Below, one piece after another: positions 41,421 to 50,154 of a DNA stretch of 64,000 nucleotides (positions within the stretch are counted from its first letter, which is position 1; every line of letters begins with the position of its first letter). Both the position numbers and the translations under genes were made by a program. The stretch comes from Streptomyces phaeoluteigriseus. Its GTDB lineage: Bacteria; Actinomycetota; Actinomycetes; Streptomycetales; Streptomycetaceae. The notes under the pieces are model-generated. The model saw only the letters and a list, made by a program, of their open reading frames with translations, did no database searches and was not told where the DNA came from. The stretch lies in assembly GCF_001896135.2 (NCBI RefSeq), contig NZ_MPOH02000011.1, positions 1,045,584 to 1,109,583 of the forward strand. Direction: 5' to 3'.

Positions 41421-41888
41421 GTGAAGCACTCCGTGAAGCACTCCGCCACTCCACCGTCGCGACGCGGCCAGGGCCCCGCCCGACGGATCGGCCGCTCGCT
41501 CGCCCTCGTCCTGCCCGTCGTCATGGTGCTCTCGGGAACCCTCGCGGTCACCCGGGTCAACTGGTCGGGGAACCCATCGGATTCGGTGCTCACCGCCTCC
41601 GACGTCTCCACCGCCCACCGCACCGCGGACGGCACCGCGAAGGCCCCGCAGGACGTCCTGCGCGACCAGCTGCTGACCGAACTCCAGGAGAAGGACCCGG
41701 GGACCGCCCTGACCCATCTCCAGGCCGCCGTGAACGGAAGGCCGTCCCTGGCCGAGCACTGCACCTCCATCGCCCGCGCCCTGGGCCGCGCCGCCGTCCG
41801 CATCTACGGCCCCTCACGCGCCCAGTCGTACGCCCGCCCGGTGTGCGACACGTCCTTCGCCTCGGGCGTCCTGGCGGCGCACAGCTAG
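41421..41888 (+). CDS. Hypothetical secreted or membrane-anchored protein
   Basis: A 155-residue protein. After a basic start (RRIGRSL) there is one hydrophobic segment (LALVLPVVMVLSGTLAV, about 28-45), either a signal peptide or an anchor, then an exported region with two Cys (AEHCTSI and RPVCDTS) that could form a disulfide. The first two codon blocks are a repeated GTGAAGCACTCC. GTG 41421 has TACCCT at 41408-41413, seven bases upstream, suggesting a leaderless mRNA. Its stop codon TAG lies within the end of the MITE-like element. Function unknown. Confidence 0.65.
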   Translation: MKHSVKHSATPPSRRGQGPARRIGRSLALVLPVVMVLSGTLAVTRVNWSGNPSDSVLTASDVSTAHRTADGTAKAPQDVLRDQLLTELQEKDPGTALTHLQAAVNGRPSLAEHCTSIARALGRAAVRIYGPSRAQSYARPVCDTSFASGVLAAHS

Positions 41889-42073
41889 GGCCTGTCGTTC
41901 GGATCAGGTCGCAGGAAATCGACGGCGCTGTTCAGTGCCGGTGAGCGGGGTCCGGTGCGTGCGGCCGCAAGGCGGAGGAGGGCGTCGACGCGGAGCGTCG
42001 GCAACCGACGACAACGCGGCGGATGCGCGTGCCGGACCCCGCGTCTGCGACGTGATCCAAACGACAGGCCTTA
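41886..42073. mobile_element. MITE-like element, 188 bp with 29-bp inverted repeats
   Basis: The left end (41886-41914: TA, GGGCCTGTCGTTCGG..., ending GTCGCAG) and the right end (42045-42073) are inverted repeats matching at 26 of 29 positions. The interior is also palindromic (GGGGTCCGG near 41949 against CCGGACCCC near 42032). No transposase is encoded. It supplies the stop codon of the upstream gene and lies 62 bases before the nucleotidyltransferase start. Confidence 0.8.
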
Positions 42074-42135
42074 GGGCGTTGAAGGCCCCCAGGGGACCCT
42101 CTCGACGGGAACGGGCCGCCGCGTACAGTTCGGGC

Positions 42136-42866
42136 ATGACCGATCCGCGCGCCGCGTCCCGACCCACGCAAGCCGTCATCCTGGCCGGTGGCCAAGGGTC
42201 CCGGCTGCGTCCCTACACCGACGACCGGCCCAAGCCGATGGTCGAGATCCCCGGGACGGGGACGCCGATCATCGGCCACCAGCTGGGCTGGCTCGCCGAG
42301 GAGGGCGTGACCGACGTCGTGGTCTCCTGCGGCCACCTCGCCGACGTCCTGCAGAACTGGCTCAGCTCCGCCGACCTCCCCCTGAAGGTCACCACGGTCG
42401 TCGAGACCGAACCCCTCGGCCGCGGTGGCGGCCTGCGGTACGCGGCCGCCCACCTCCCCCACCCGGAGCGGCCTGGTACGCCACCAACGGCGACATCTGG
42501 ACCCGCTTCTCGCTGCGCGACATGGCGGACTTCCACACCGAGCGGGACGCCGTCGCCACCCTCGCGCTGGCCAGGCCGCGCATCCCGTGGGGCGCCGTGC
42601 AGACGGACGGCTTCGGCCACATCACCGACTTCATCGAGGCCCCGCCCACGACGTACGAGATCAACGCCGGCGTCTACGTGTTCTCCCCGGAGTTCGCCGG
42701 GCGGCTGCCCGAGCGCGGGGACCACGAGCGGACCACGTTCCCTCATCTGGCCCGCGAGCGGCGGCTGGCGGGGTTCCCGATCCCGCAGGGCGCGTACTGG
42801 CGCGCGATCGACACCGCGAAGGACCTCACGGAGGCGGCCAAGGAGCTGGCGGCACTGGGCCGCTGA
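42136..42866 (+). pseudogene. Mannose-1-phosphate guanylyltransferase-type nucleotidyltransferase, 1-base deletion
   Basis: Two frames join to a 243-residue sugar-phosphate nucleotidyltransferase: AVILAGGQGSRLRPYTDDRP with KPMVEIPGTGTPI (NTP binding), ETEPLGRGGGLRYAA, then after the break WYATNGDIWTRFSLRDMADF and INAGVYVFSPEFAGRLPERG, ending AYWRAIDTAKDL. The break is near 42472 (GAGCGGCCTGG, one C short); one base restores 732 nt. The family makes GDP-mannose or similar donors for glycans. ATG 42136 has TACAGT (42124-42129) six bases upstream, so it is likely leaderless. Intact status depends on whether the deletion is real. Confidence 0.8.
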
Positions 42867-42907
42867 CGCACCGACAGGCCTCCAGGACGACACCACACAG
42901 ACCTCCA

Positions 42908-42956
42908 CGACGACGGGCCCCGCTCGCTTCCACAAGCGAGCGGGGCCCCGTCGTCG
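42908..42956. terminator. Bidirectional terminator, 22-bp stem
   Basis: CGACGACGGG-CCCCGCTCGCTT (42908-42929) pairs with AAGCGAGCGGGGCCCCGTCGTCG (42934-42956). The arms match perfectly except that the left has one G fewer. It lies between the convergent nucleotidyltransferase and DoxX genes. Confidence 0.9.
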
Positions 42957-42971
42957 TACGGGCGGAGTGGT

Positions 42972-44645
42972 TCAGCCCAGCAGGCCGCCGACCAGGCCCG
43001 GGCGGTCGGCCGACGGGGAGCCGCCGTCCGAGCCGCCGGTGGAGCCGGAGCCGCCGGAGCCGCCGGTGCCGCCGGAGGTGGGTCCCGAGCTGGTGCTGGG
43101 GGCCTCCTCGACCGGGCTGGACTGCTCCGGCGGGGCCTCGCCGCCGGTGCCCTGGGTCTGGCTGGGGCCGCTCGTGGCGGTCTCGGTGTCCCGGGTGGCG
43201 CCCGGAGCCGACTCCTCGTCCCGGGTCGGGGCCTCGGACGTGCTGCCCCGGGTCGGCGAGGTGGACGCGGACGGCGTCCTGCTCGGCCGGCGCCCGTCGG
43301 ACTCCTCGGGGAGCGGGGAGCCGGGCAGTTCGTTGCGCGGCGCCTCACCCGGACCCGGCACGACGACGCGGTCGGAGTCGCGGACGGCACCGCCGAGGAG
43401 CGAGCCGGTGAGCAGGGTGAGCCCGACGACGATCGCGGTGACGAGGGTGCCGCGGCGCAGCACGTAACGGCGCAGCTCCCACAGGTCGGACCGGGGGCCG
43501 AGCCGCCGCCAGGCACCGGCCGCGAGGCGGCCGTCGACGGAGTAGACGGGGGCGCCGGCGATGATCAGCGGCGACCAGGCGGCGAGGTAGATGATGTCGG
43601 GCGTCTCGTAGACGGGGACGGTCTTCCAGCTGACGGTGAGGATGAGCGCGGCGGAGAGCATGGCGCCGAAGCCGGCGGCGATCCGCTGCCAGCAGCCCAG
43701 GACCGTGAGGACGCCCACGACGACCTGGAGGAAGGCGATGACGAGGCCGGAGCCGACGGGGTGGTGCAGGGCGAACTGGTGCAGCGGCTCGGCGACTTCC
43801 CACGGGTGCAGGGTGTTGAGCCACTTCACCATGGAGCCGCGCTTGCCGCCGTCGAAGTAGACGGGGTCGCACAGCTTGCCCATGCCGGCGTAGATGGAGA
43901 TGAAACCGAGGAGGATCCGCAGCGGGAGCAGCACGACGCCGAGGTTCATCCGGCGGCCGGGGTAGTAGGCGTGCCGGGCCGGGTCACCGGCGTGCCGTCT
44001 GCCGCGCGAGCCGGCGTCCGCCGTGGCGGCGGCCTCCGCGAACTCCTCGAGCCTGCCGTCGTCGTAGTCCGGTCGGCCGTGACCGGGCTCGCCGTAGCCG
44101 GGCTGGTCGTAACCGGGCTCGTCGTAGGCGCTGCCGACGGTGCGCATCTGCGGCAGGATCCGCTGCGCGCCGTCGCCGTGAGTGCGCTGGGCGCCGACGA
44201 GCGGGGTTTCCAGGGTCTGCACGGTGAGGTCGCCGCCGTAGCCGTCGTCGATCCCGACACGGGGGATGACCTGGGTGGCTCCGGCGTCGACGGCGGGCGG
44301 TTCGCCGTGGCCGACGCTGCCTGCCCGTACGGCCTGGAGCAGCCGGTGGGCCCCGGTGTCGTCCGGCGCGGACCGGCCGCTCCACACGACCGGCCGACGA
44401 CGGGCGGCATCGGTCCCGGCGACGGGGATGCGCGCGGTGTCCTCGGCTGCGCTCGCGTGCCGGGCGACCCGCGGGGATTGACTGCGCCGTGCCGACGCCC
44501 CCAACTGCACGCGGAAACTCGCGTGATTGACGATGATCTGCGCCGGGTCGCTCGGCACCTTCACCATGCTCAGCGCGGGAGCGTCGTCGAAGCCCGACGA
44601 GAGGTCCCCCGTGGGTGTGCGGGGTGTTCTGGTGTCCACACTCAT
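42972..44645 (-). CDS. DoxX-family membrane protein with long disordered ends
   Basis: A 557-residue protein. Residues 1-230 are hydrophilic and disordered (including a YDEPGYDQPGYGEPGHG repeat). Residues about 235-430 carry five membrane segments of the DoxX family (LPLRILLGFISIYAGMGKL, VIAFLQVVVGVLTVLGCWQR, AMLSAALILTVSWKTVPV), and the tail is Ser/Gly/Thr-rich. DoxX proteins act in thiol or quinone redox at the membrane; the exact role here is unknown. Length well above the usual 140-200 residues is due to the disordered ends. Confidence 0.8.
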   Translation of the reverse strand: MSVDTRTPRTPTGDLSSGFDDAPALSMVKVPSDPAQIIVNHASFRVQLGASARRSQSPRVARHASAAEDTARIPVAGTDAARRRPVVWSGRSAPDDTGAHRLLQAVRAGSVGHGEPPAVDAGATQVIPRVGIDDGYGGDLTVQTLETPLVGAQRTHGDGAQRILPQMRTVGSAYDEPGYDQPGYGEPGHGRPDYDDGRLEEFAEAAATADAGSRGRRHAGDPARHAYYPGRRMNLGVVLLPLRILLGFISIYAGMGKLCDPVYFDGGKRGSMVKWLNTLHPWEVAEPLHQFALHHPVGSGLVIAFLQVVVGVLTVLGCWQRIAAGFGAMLSAALILTVSWKTVPVYETPDIIYLAAWSPLIIAGAPVYSVDGRLAAGAWRRLGPRSDLWELRRYVLRRGTLVTAIVVGLTLLTGSLLGGAVRDSDRVVVPGPGEAPRNELPGSPLPEESDGRRPSRTPSASTSPTRGSTSEAPTRDEESAPGATRDTETATSGPSQTQGTGGEAPPEQSSPVEEAPSTSSGPTSGGTGGSGGSGSTGGSDGGSPSADRPGLVGGLLG

Positions 44646-44744
44646 CTAACCGAGTGATGTGTGTTTTGGACACTGCCTTGACCCGCCGGATCTGTCCGGA
44701 CAGCGTCAAGGTTGTCCGACGCGCCGGATATCCCCCGTACGGGT

Positions 44745-44785
44745 GAGCTGACGGACGGGCGTTCGACCCGCCTGTCCGTCAGCTC
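44745..44785 (-). terminator. Terminator of the cysS-rlmB operon
   Basis: GAGCTGACGGACGGGCG and CGCCTGTCCGTCAGCTC form a 17-bp stem (with one mismatch) ten bases after the rlmB stop. Confidence 0.85.
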
Positions 44786-44794
44786 CGCGCGGCC

Positions 44795-45736
44795 TCAGGC
44801 CCGGTGGCGGGCCGCCTCGTACAGGACGATCCCCGCCGCCACACCGGCGTTGAGCGACTCCGCGCCGCCCGGCATGGAGATCCGTACCCGGTGGTCACAG
44901 GTCTCGCCGACCAGACGGGACAGGCCCTTGCCCTCGCTGCCCACGACGATGACGACCGGACCGCTCAGGGCCGCCAGGTCACCGACCTCGGCCTCGCCGT
45001 CGGCGGCCAGACCGACGATCGTCATACCGGCCTTCTTGTACGCCTCCAGGGCGCGGGTGAGGTTCGTGGCGCGGGCCACCGGAGTACGGGCGGCCGCACC
45101 GGCGGACGTCTTCCAGGCACCGGCGGTCATGCCGGCCGCGCGACGCTCGGGGACGACGACGCCGTGGCCGCCGAAGGCGGAGACCGAGCGGACGACGGCA
45201 CCGAGGTTGCGCGGGTCGGTCACGCCGTCGAGGGCGACGATCAGCGGGTCCTCACCGGCGTCGTAGGCGGCGTTCGCCAGGTCCTCGGGGTGCGCGTACT
45301 CGTACGGCGGGACCTGGAGGACCAGGCCCTGGTGGTTGAGGCCGTTGGTCATGCGGTCCAGCTCGGGGCGCGGGGCCTCCATGAGGTTGATGCCGCCGCG
45401 CTCGGCCGCGAGCTGGAGCGCCTCGCGCACCCGCTCGTCGTTGTCGATGAACTGCTGGACGTACAGGGTGGAGGCGGGCACGCCGCCGCGCAGCGCCTCG
45501 ACGACCGGGTTACGGCCGACGACCAGCTCGGACGGCGACCTGCCGGCCCGGCCGCGCGGCGCCGGACGGCGCGCGGTCTGCTTGGCCTTCGAGGTGGCGA
45601 GGCGGTTCTTCTTGTGCCCCTTGCGCATCTCGGCGGGCGGGGTCGGACCCTTGCCCTCCAGGCCCCGGCGCCGCTGGCCGCCACTGCCGACCTGCGCGCC
45701 CTTCTTGCCGGACATGCGGCGGTTGTTGGCTGCCAT
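44795..45736 (-). CDS. rlmB: 23S rRNA (guanosine-2'-O-)-methyltransferase RlmB
   Basis: A 313-residue SPOUT (TrmH) methyltransferase. After a basic disordered arm (residues 1-65) comes the substrate-binding domain (LVVGRNPVVEALRGG), then the knotted catalytic core: LIVALDGVTDPRNLGAVVRS (motif 1 with the catalytic Arg), VVIVVGSEGKGLSRLV (motif 2) and ISMPGGAESLNAGVAAGIVL (motif 3). It methylates G2251-equivalent in the peptidyl-transferase centre. It follows cysS by 110 bases on the same strand, as in many actinomycetes, so probably one transcript. Confidence 0.93.
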   Translation of the reverse strand: MAANNRRMSGKKGAQVGSGGQRRRGLEGKGPTPPAEMRKGHKKNRLATSKAKQTARRPAPRGRAGRSPSELVVGRNPVVEALRGGVPASTLYVQQFIDNDERVREALQLAAERGGINLMEAPRPELDRMTNGLNHQGLVLQVPPYEYAHPEDLANAAYDAGEDPLIVALDGVTDPRNLGAVVRSVSAFGGHGVVVPERRAAGMTAGAWKTSAGAAARTPVARATNLTRALEAYKKAGMTIVGLAADGEAEVGDLAALSGPVVIVVGSEGKGLSRLVGETCDHRVRISMPGGAESLNAGVAAGIVLYEAARHRA

Positions 45737-45846
45737 GACCTACCCGTCTGTCGTGAAGCGTGTGTGCGTACGTAATGCAGTGTGCCGCCCGGACACCCGG
45801 GCGCACAATCGATCAAGAATGCATCAAGAATCGATCAGGAGGGCGC

Positions 45847-47247
45847 TCAGCGTGGGCCGAGCGTCCAGCGCGGCCCCTGGGGGCCGTCCTCGATGGTCAG
45901 CCCCGACTGGTTGAGCTGGTCGCGGATGGCGTCCGCGGTGGCCCAGTCCTTGCGACCGCGGGCCGCCTCCCGCTGGTCGAGGACCATGCGGACGAGGGTG
46001 TCGACGACGCCGTGCAGATCCTCGCCCCGGTCGTTCTCCCCGGCCCAGTGCGGGTCGAGGGGGTCCAGGCCGAGGACGCCGAGCATGGCGCGCACCTCGG
46101 CGAGGCGGGCCACCGCGGCTTCCTTGTCGTCGGCGGCGAGGGCGGAGTTGCCCTGCCGGACGGTGGTGTGCACGATGGCCAGCGCCTGGGGGACGCCCAG
46201 GTCGTCGTCCATCGCCTCGGCGAAGGCGGGCGGCACCTCGGCGGCGGGCTCGACGGCTCCGCCGGCCTTCTCGACGACGCGCTGCACGAAGCCCTCGATC
46301 CGCGCGAACGCCGACTCGGCCTCGCGCAGGGCCTCCTCGCTGTACTCGATCATCGAGCGGTAGTGCGGGGTGCCCAGGTAGTAGCGCAGCACGATCGGGC
46401 GCCACTGCTTGACCATCTCGGAGACCAGCACGCTGTTCCCGAGCGACTTGGACATCTTCTCGCCGCTCATCGTGACCCAGGCGTTGTGCACCCAGTACCG
46501 CGCGAACTCGTCGCCGTAGGCCTTCGCCTGGGCGATCTCGTTCTCGTGGTGGGGGAAGATCAGGTCCAGGCCGCCGCCGTGGATGTCGAAGGCGGGGCCC
46601 AGGTACTTGTGGGCCATCGCCGAGCACTCCAGGTGCCAGCCGGGACGGCCGCGGCCCCACGGCGTCTCCCAGTCGGGCTCGCCCGGCTTGGTGGCCTTCC
46701 ACATCGCGAAGTCACGCGGGTCGCGCTTGCCGGTGATGCCCTCCTCGGTCGGCTGGCGCAGGTCGTCGATGTCCTGGTTGGACAGCGCCAGATAGCCGGG
46801 GAAGGAACGCACGTCGAAGTAGACGCTGCCGTCGGCCTCGTAGGCGTGGCCGCGCTCGATGAGCCCGCGCATCATCTCGATCATCTCCGGGACGTGCCCG
46901 GTGGCCCTCGGCTCGTACGTCGGCGGGAGGCAGCCGAGGGCGCGGTAGCCGTCCTCGAAGGCGCGCTCGTTCTCGTACCCGATGGACCACCAGGGGCGGC
47001 CCTGGTCACGCGACTTGGCGATGATCTTGTCGTCGATGTCGGTGACGTTGCGGATGAACGTGACGTCGTAGCCGCGGTGGGCGAACCAGCGGCGCATGAT
47101 GTCGAAGTTCAGGCCGGACCGGATGTGCCCGATGTGCGGGGCCGCCTGCACGGTGGCACCACACAGGTAGATCGAGACACAACCCGGCGTGAGCGGGGCG
47201 AAGTCACGAATCTGCCGGGCGCTGGTGTCGTACAGGCGAATAGTCAC
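45847..47247 (-). CDS. cysS: Cysteinyl-tRNA synthetase
   Basis: A 466-residue class I synthetase charging tRNA-Cys. Zinc ligand region SIYLCGATVQAAPHIGHIRS contains the HIGH motif; GRPGWHLECSAMAHKYLG supplies more zinc ligands; GEKMSKSLGN is the KMSKS loop. The second GTG (47247) is preferred: the -10 box TACCCT (minus strand, 47254-47259) lies six bases before it, implying a leaderless mRNA, and homologues start MTIRLYD. The upstream GTG 47250 would add one residue. Followed by rlmB. Confidence 0.95.
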   Translation of the reverse strand: MTIRLYDTSARQIRDFAPLTPGCVSIYLCGATVQAAPHIGHIRSGLNFDIMRRWFAHRGYDVTFIRNVTDIDDKIIAKSRDQGRPWWSIGYENERAFEDGYRALGCLPPTYEPRATGHVPEMIEMMRGLIERGHAYEADGSVYFDVRSFPGYLALSNQDIDDLRQPTEEGITGKRDPRDFAMWKATKPGEPDWETPWGRGRPGWHLECSAMAHKYLGPAFDIHGGGLDLIFPHHENEIAQAKAYGDEFARYWVHNAWVTMSGEKMSKSLGNSVLVSEMVKQWRPIVLRYYLGTPHYRSMIEYSEEALREAESAFARIEGFVQRVVEKAGGAVEPAAEVPPAFAEAMDDDLGVPQALAIVHTTVRQGNSALAADDKEAAVARLAEVRAMLGVLGLDPLDPHWAGENDRGEDLHGVVDTLVRMVLDQREAARGRKDWATADAIRDQLNQSGLTIEDGPQGPRWTLGPR

Positions 47248-47378
47248 CACTCCAGGGTAGTGGGCGTGGGCGAGTGCCCGGCACCTTCCACCGGTTTGGC
47301 CGCACGGGGTCCGGGTGCCGGTGGGGACCCGCGGTTCACGCCCCCGCGACCGGAATTCGCTCCCCCGCGGTCACGCCC

Positions 47379-47885
47379 TCAGCCCTGTCGCACCACCAGC
47401 GCCGTCGCCACGGCCATCAGGCCCTCGTCCCGGCCGGGGAATCCCAGCCCGTCCGTCGTGGCGCCCGACACCGACACCGGGGCTCCCGCCGCCTCGGAGA
47501 GGATCTTCTGCGCCTCGTCGCGGCGCTTGCCGATCTTGGGGCGGGGGCCGACGACCTGGACGGCGATGTTGCCGACGACGAAGCCGGCCGCGCGGACGAT
47601 CCGGGCCGCCTCCGTCAGCAGGGTCACGCCCGAGGCACCGGACCACTCGGGGCGGCCGGTGCCGAAGTGCTGCCCGAGGTCACCGAGCCCGGCGGCGGAG
47701 AACAGCGCGTTGCACGCGGCGTGCGCGACGACGTCCGCGTCGGAGTGACCGGCCAGGCCCGGCCCCTCCCCCTCCCACCTCAGGCCCGCGCACCACAGCT
47801 CGCGGCCCTCCTCGAAGGCGTGGATGTCGGTGCCGATGCCGACCTGGGGCAGCACGGGGGGCACCGCGGTGGCCTCAGAAGCCAT
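47379..47885 (-). CDS. ispF: 2-C-methyl-D-erythritol 2,4-cyclodiphosphate synthase
   Basis: A 168-residue enzyme of the MEP isoprenoid pathway. GIGTDIHAFEEGRELWCAGL and GLAGHSDADVVAHAACNALF carry the zinc ligands (Asp, His, His); DLGQHFG is the metal-loop region, and IAVQVVGPRPKIG lies at the trimer interface. It overlaps the 3' end of ispD by 11 bases, so the two steps are translationally coupled. Length is normal. Confidence 0.96.
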   Translation of the reverse strand: MASEATAVPPVLPQVGIGTDIHAFEEGRELWCAGLRWEGEGPGLAGHSDADVVAHAACNALFSAAGLGDLGQHFGTGRPEWSGASGVTLLTEAARIVRAAGFVVGNIAVQVVGPRPKIGKRRDEAQKILSEAAGAPVSVSGATTDGLGFPGRDEGLMAVATALVVRQG

Positions 47886-48627
47886 CGTTGAGCCTCCTGC
47901 GGGCGAGGACCGCCTCCGCGAGGACCAGGTCCAGCGGGCGGGTGACCTTGAAGGCCTCCTCGTGACCGGGGACGACCACGACGGTCAGGCCGAGCCGCTC
48001 GACCATGCCGGCGTCGTCGGTGACCTCGTCGGTGACCGTCTCGTGCGCGCGCACGAGCGTGGCCCGGTCGAAGCCCTGCGGCGTCTGCACGGCCCGCAGC
48101 CGCGCCCGTTCGGGCGTGGCCACGACCGGTTCGGGCCCGCCGGGGACCGCGGCCGGTTCGACCTCCTTGACGGTGTCGGCGAGCGGCAGCGCCGGTACGA
48201 CCGCCGGGGCGCCCTCGCGGACCGCCTCGATGACGGCGTCGACGGTGTCGACGGGCACGAGCGGCCGGGCGGCGTCGTGCACGAGGACGATGTCGTGGCC
48301 GGGGGGCAGCGCGTCCAGGCCGAGCTTCACCGACTCCTGGCGGGTCTCACCGCCGGGGACGACGACGAAGTCGGTGCGGTCGGGCAGCGCGTGCGCGTCG
48401 AGCAGCGACTTGACCTCGGCGGCGCCGTCCGGCGGGGCCACCACGACCACGAGGGAGACGGCGCGGGAGGCGGCGAGGGCGCGCACCGCGTGGATCAGCA
48501 TGGGGGTCCCGCCCAGCGTGCGGAGCGCCTTGGGGGCGCCCGGACCGAGGCGTACGCCCCGGCCGGCGGCCGGGATCACCGCGGCCGCGCGGACGGGGGG
48601 CGGGGCGGGAAGCGAATCGTCAGACAT
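47875..48627 (-). CDS. ispD: 2-C-methyl-D-erythritol 4-phosphate cytidylyltransferase
   Basis: A 250-residue cytidylyltransferase. VIPAAGRGVRLGPGAPKALR is the CTP-binding loop, LVHDAARPLVPVDTVDAVIE and the later RAVQTPQGF with TDDAGMVERLG complete the active site. It makes CDP-ME in the MEP pathway and is coupled to ispF. Order carD-ispD-ispF on the same strand is typical of Streptomyces; a 330-base gap before ispD allows a separate promoter. Confidence 0.95.
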   Translation of the reverse strand: MSDDSLPAPPPVRAAAVIPAAGRGVRLGPGAPKALRTLGGTPMLIHAVRALAASRAVSLVVVVAPPDGAAEVKSLLDAHALPDRTDFVVVPGGETRQESVKLGLDALPPGHDIVLVHDAARPLVPVDTVDAVIEAVREGAPAVVPALPLADTVKEVEPAAVPGGPEPVVATPERARLRAVQTPQGFDRATLVRAHETVTDEVTDDAGMVERLGLTVVVVPGHEEAFKVTRPLDLVLAEAVLARRRLNDGF

Positions 48628-48954
48628 CGGTTCCTGTCAGGTTTGTGTGCTCGGCCTACGTGGGTACGGAGACAGCGTGCCTGGCTCGACGCCTTGACCG
48701 GACCCTTCCGTGAACCCGGTGGAGGCAGCAACGACCCGGCACGCGAGGGCTTCGGGGACCGTTTCCGCTTCGGTGCTGCTCCCGAGGTGAACACGCACCG
48801 GCCTGCGTATAGGTATACGCGGTACAGGTGCGCGCGGGCACACGCGTCGGCGTCCGGGCATGAACATGCCGCAGCGCCCGGCGACGGGGATACGTCATCG
48901 GGCACCGCGGCATTTTCACTGCGCTGAGCGAGCTGAGGCCGGCGGGTCTCGGCG
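48628..48954. other. Intergenic gap carD-ispD with a 16-bp palindrome
   Basis: No gene recognised in 327 bases. At 48805-48820, GCGTATAGGTATACGC is a palindrome (7-bp arms around GG) whose TATA-rich arms could overlap a -10 element for ispD. Further right, GGGCATGAACATGCC forms a smaller palindrome near 48857. Confidence 0.5.
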
Positions 48955-49437
48955 TCAGGACGCGAGGACCTCGTCGAGGAGCGCCTCGGCCTTGTCCTCG
49001 TTCGTGTTCTCCGCGAGCGCGAGTTCGCTCACCAGAATCTGGCGGGCCTTGGCGAGCATGCGCTTCTCACCGGCGGAGAGTCCGCGCTCACGCTCACGAC
49101 GCCACAGGTCACGCACGACTTCCGCGACCTTGATGACATCGCCGGAGGCGAGCTTCTCCAGATTTGCCTTGTAACGACGCGACCAGTTCGTGGGCTCCTC
49201 GGCATACGGCGCGCGCAGTACCTCGAAGACCCGGTCCAGCCCGTCCTGACCGACCACATCACGCACGCCCACGAACTCCGCATTGTCCGCTGGCACACGC
49301 ACCGTCAGGTCACCCTGGGCGACCTTCAGCACCAAGTAGGTCTTGTCCACGCCTTTGATCTGGCGAGTTTCGATAGCCTCGATCAGCGCGGCCCCGTGAT
49401 GGGGATAGACCACGGTGTCGCCAACCTTGAACGTCAT
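48955..49437 (-). CDS. carD: CarD-family RNA polymerase-binding regulator
   Basis: A 160-residue protein. The N-terminal RNA polymerase-interacting Tudor-like domain (FKVGDTVVYPHHGAALIEAI, VRVPADNAEFVGVRDVV) is followed by the helical DNA-binding domain (RAPYAEEPTNWSRRYKANLE, VIKVAEVVRDLWRRERERGL with the conserved Trp). CarD stabilises open promoter complexes, notably at rRNA promoters in actinobacteria. A TTACTCT element on the minus strand near 49470 is a plausible -10. Monocistronic or leading ispDF. Confidence 0.95.
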   Translation of the reverse strand: MTFKVGDTVVYPHHGAALIEAIETRQIKGVDKTYLVLKVAQGDLTVRVPADNAEFVGVRDVVGQDGLDRVFEVLRAPYAEEPTNWSRRYKANLEKLASGDVIKVAEVVRDLWRRERERGLSAGEKRMLAKARQILVSELALAENTNEDKAEALLDEVLAS

Positions 49438-50154
49438 GTGACAGGTACCCCTTCCGTGGCTATCCAGAGTAACACGGAAACTGCGGGTTCTGAATGGCGT
49501 TTTCGCAGGTCAGGGCATATCTCGGGGCTTGACAACAGCAACAGGAACGTGCTGCGACCGGGCGACGGAACCAGGTATTCGCAGGTCGGAGCGGCTCTCC
49601 ATGGGGGGTGAAACACGCACGTCACGTACGCTCGGAGGCCCCTCCAAGTGCCCGAACATCCCCAAATGTCCGCTTCCAGGTGTGCGACTTCCGCTACTCC
49701 GTTCGGTGCCCGGAGTCGGATCCTGGCCGTTTCGGGAATTGATCACACGGCCGGCCGAACAGGCGGTGATCAATTCCCGCGGCGACCGCGCATTCCTTCA
49801 CGGAAAATCCCCGGGGCCCGGTGAGCGGCGCTTATGTGAATGCACGACCACGTGTCGGCGATCGGTGTCCCGGCGACCGGCGGAAGCCAATGTGTCTCAT
49901 GGGCCAATGTGACTCACGGGTCACTTGTGGCTGCCGGGACGCCGTCGAGGGACTGCGGAGACAGTTGTGACCGGTGTGACGAGACACGTCCCGCGTCACC
50001 TCTCACGGCGACCGATGAGAGCCCGGAACGCCCGAGAGGCGGGTCGGGTGCGGCGGCGCGGGAACGGCTCGGTAACCTGAGGCCGCTGACAGACCCTTAG
50101 GGCGGCTTTATCCAAGGAGAGCTGCCCCTGCGTTCCCAAGGAGTTGCCGCCGCC
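49438..50154. other. 700-bp gene-poor gap with a strong hairpin
   Basis: Between divergent carD and the lipoprotein gene. It holds the carD promoter, the 14-bp inverted repeat at 49733-49779, an AT-richer stretch (49780-49940) and, at its right end, the lipoprotein leader. The frame 49529-49912 (+) is open but has no ribosome site or family pattern. No tRNA or known riboswitch recognised. Confidence 0.5.
49733..49779. repeat. Perfect 14-bp inverted repeat with 19-base loop
   Basis: CGGGAATTGATCAC (49733-49746) and GTGATCAATTCCCG (49766-49779) are exact complements around ACGGCCGGCCGAACAGGCG. It could be an RNA hairpin or a protein-binding site; its AATTGATCAC arms are unusual in this genome. 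Confidence 0.8.

Noticed and set aside
45760..47748. 662-residue plus-strand frame through cysS
   Set aside because: Antisense shadow of cysS and ispF; composition is typical of the complement of GC-rich genes.
49529..49912. 127-residue plus-strand ORF in the carD gap
   Set aside because: No ribosome site, crosses the 14-bp inverted repeat and lacks coding pattern.
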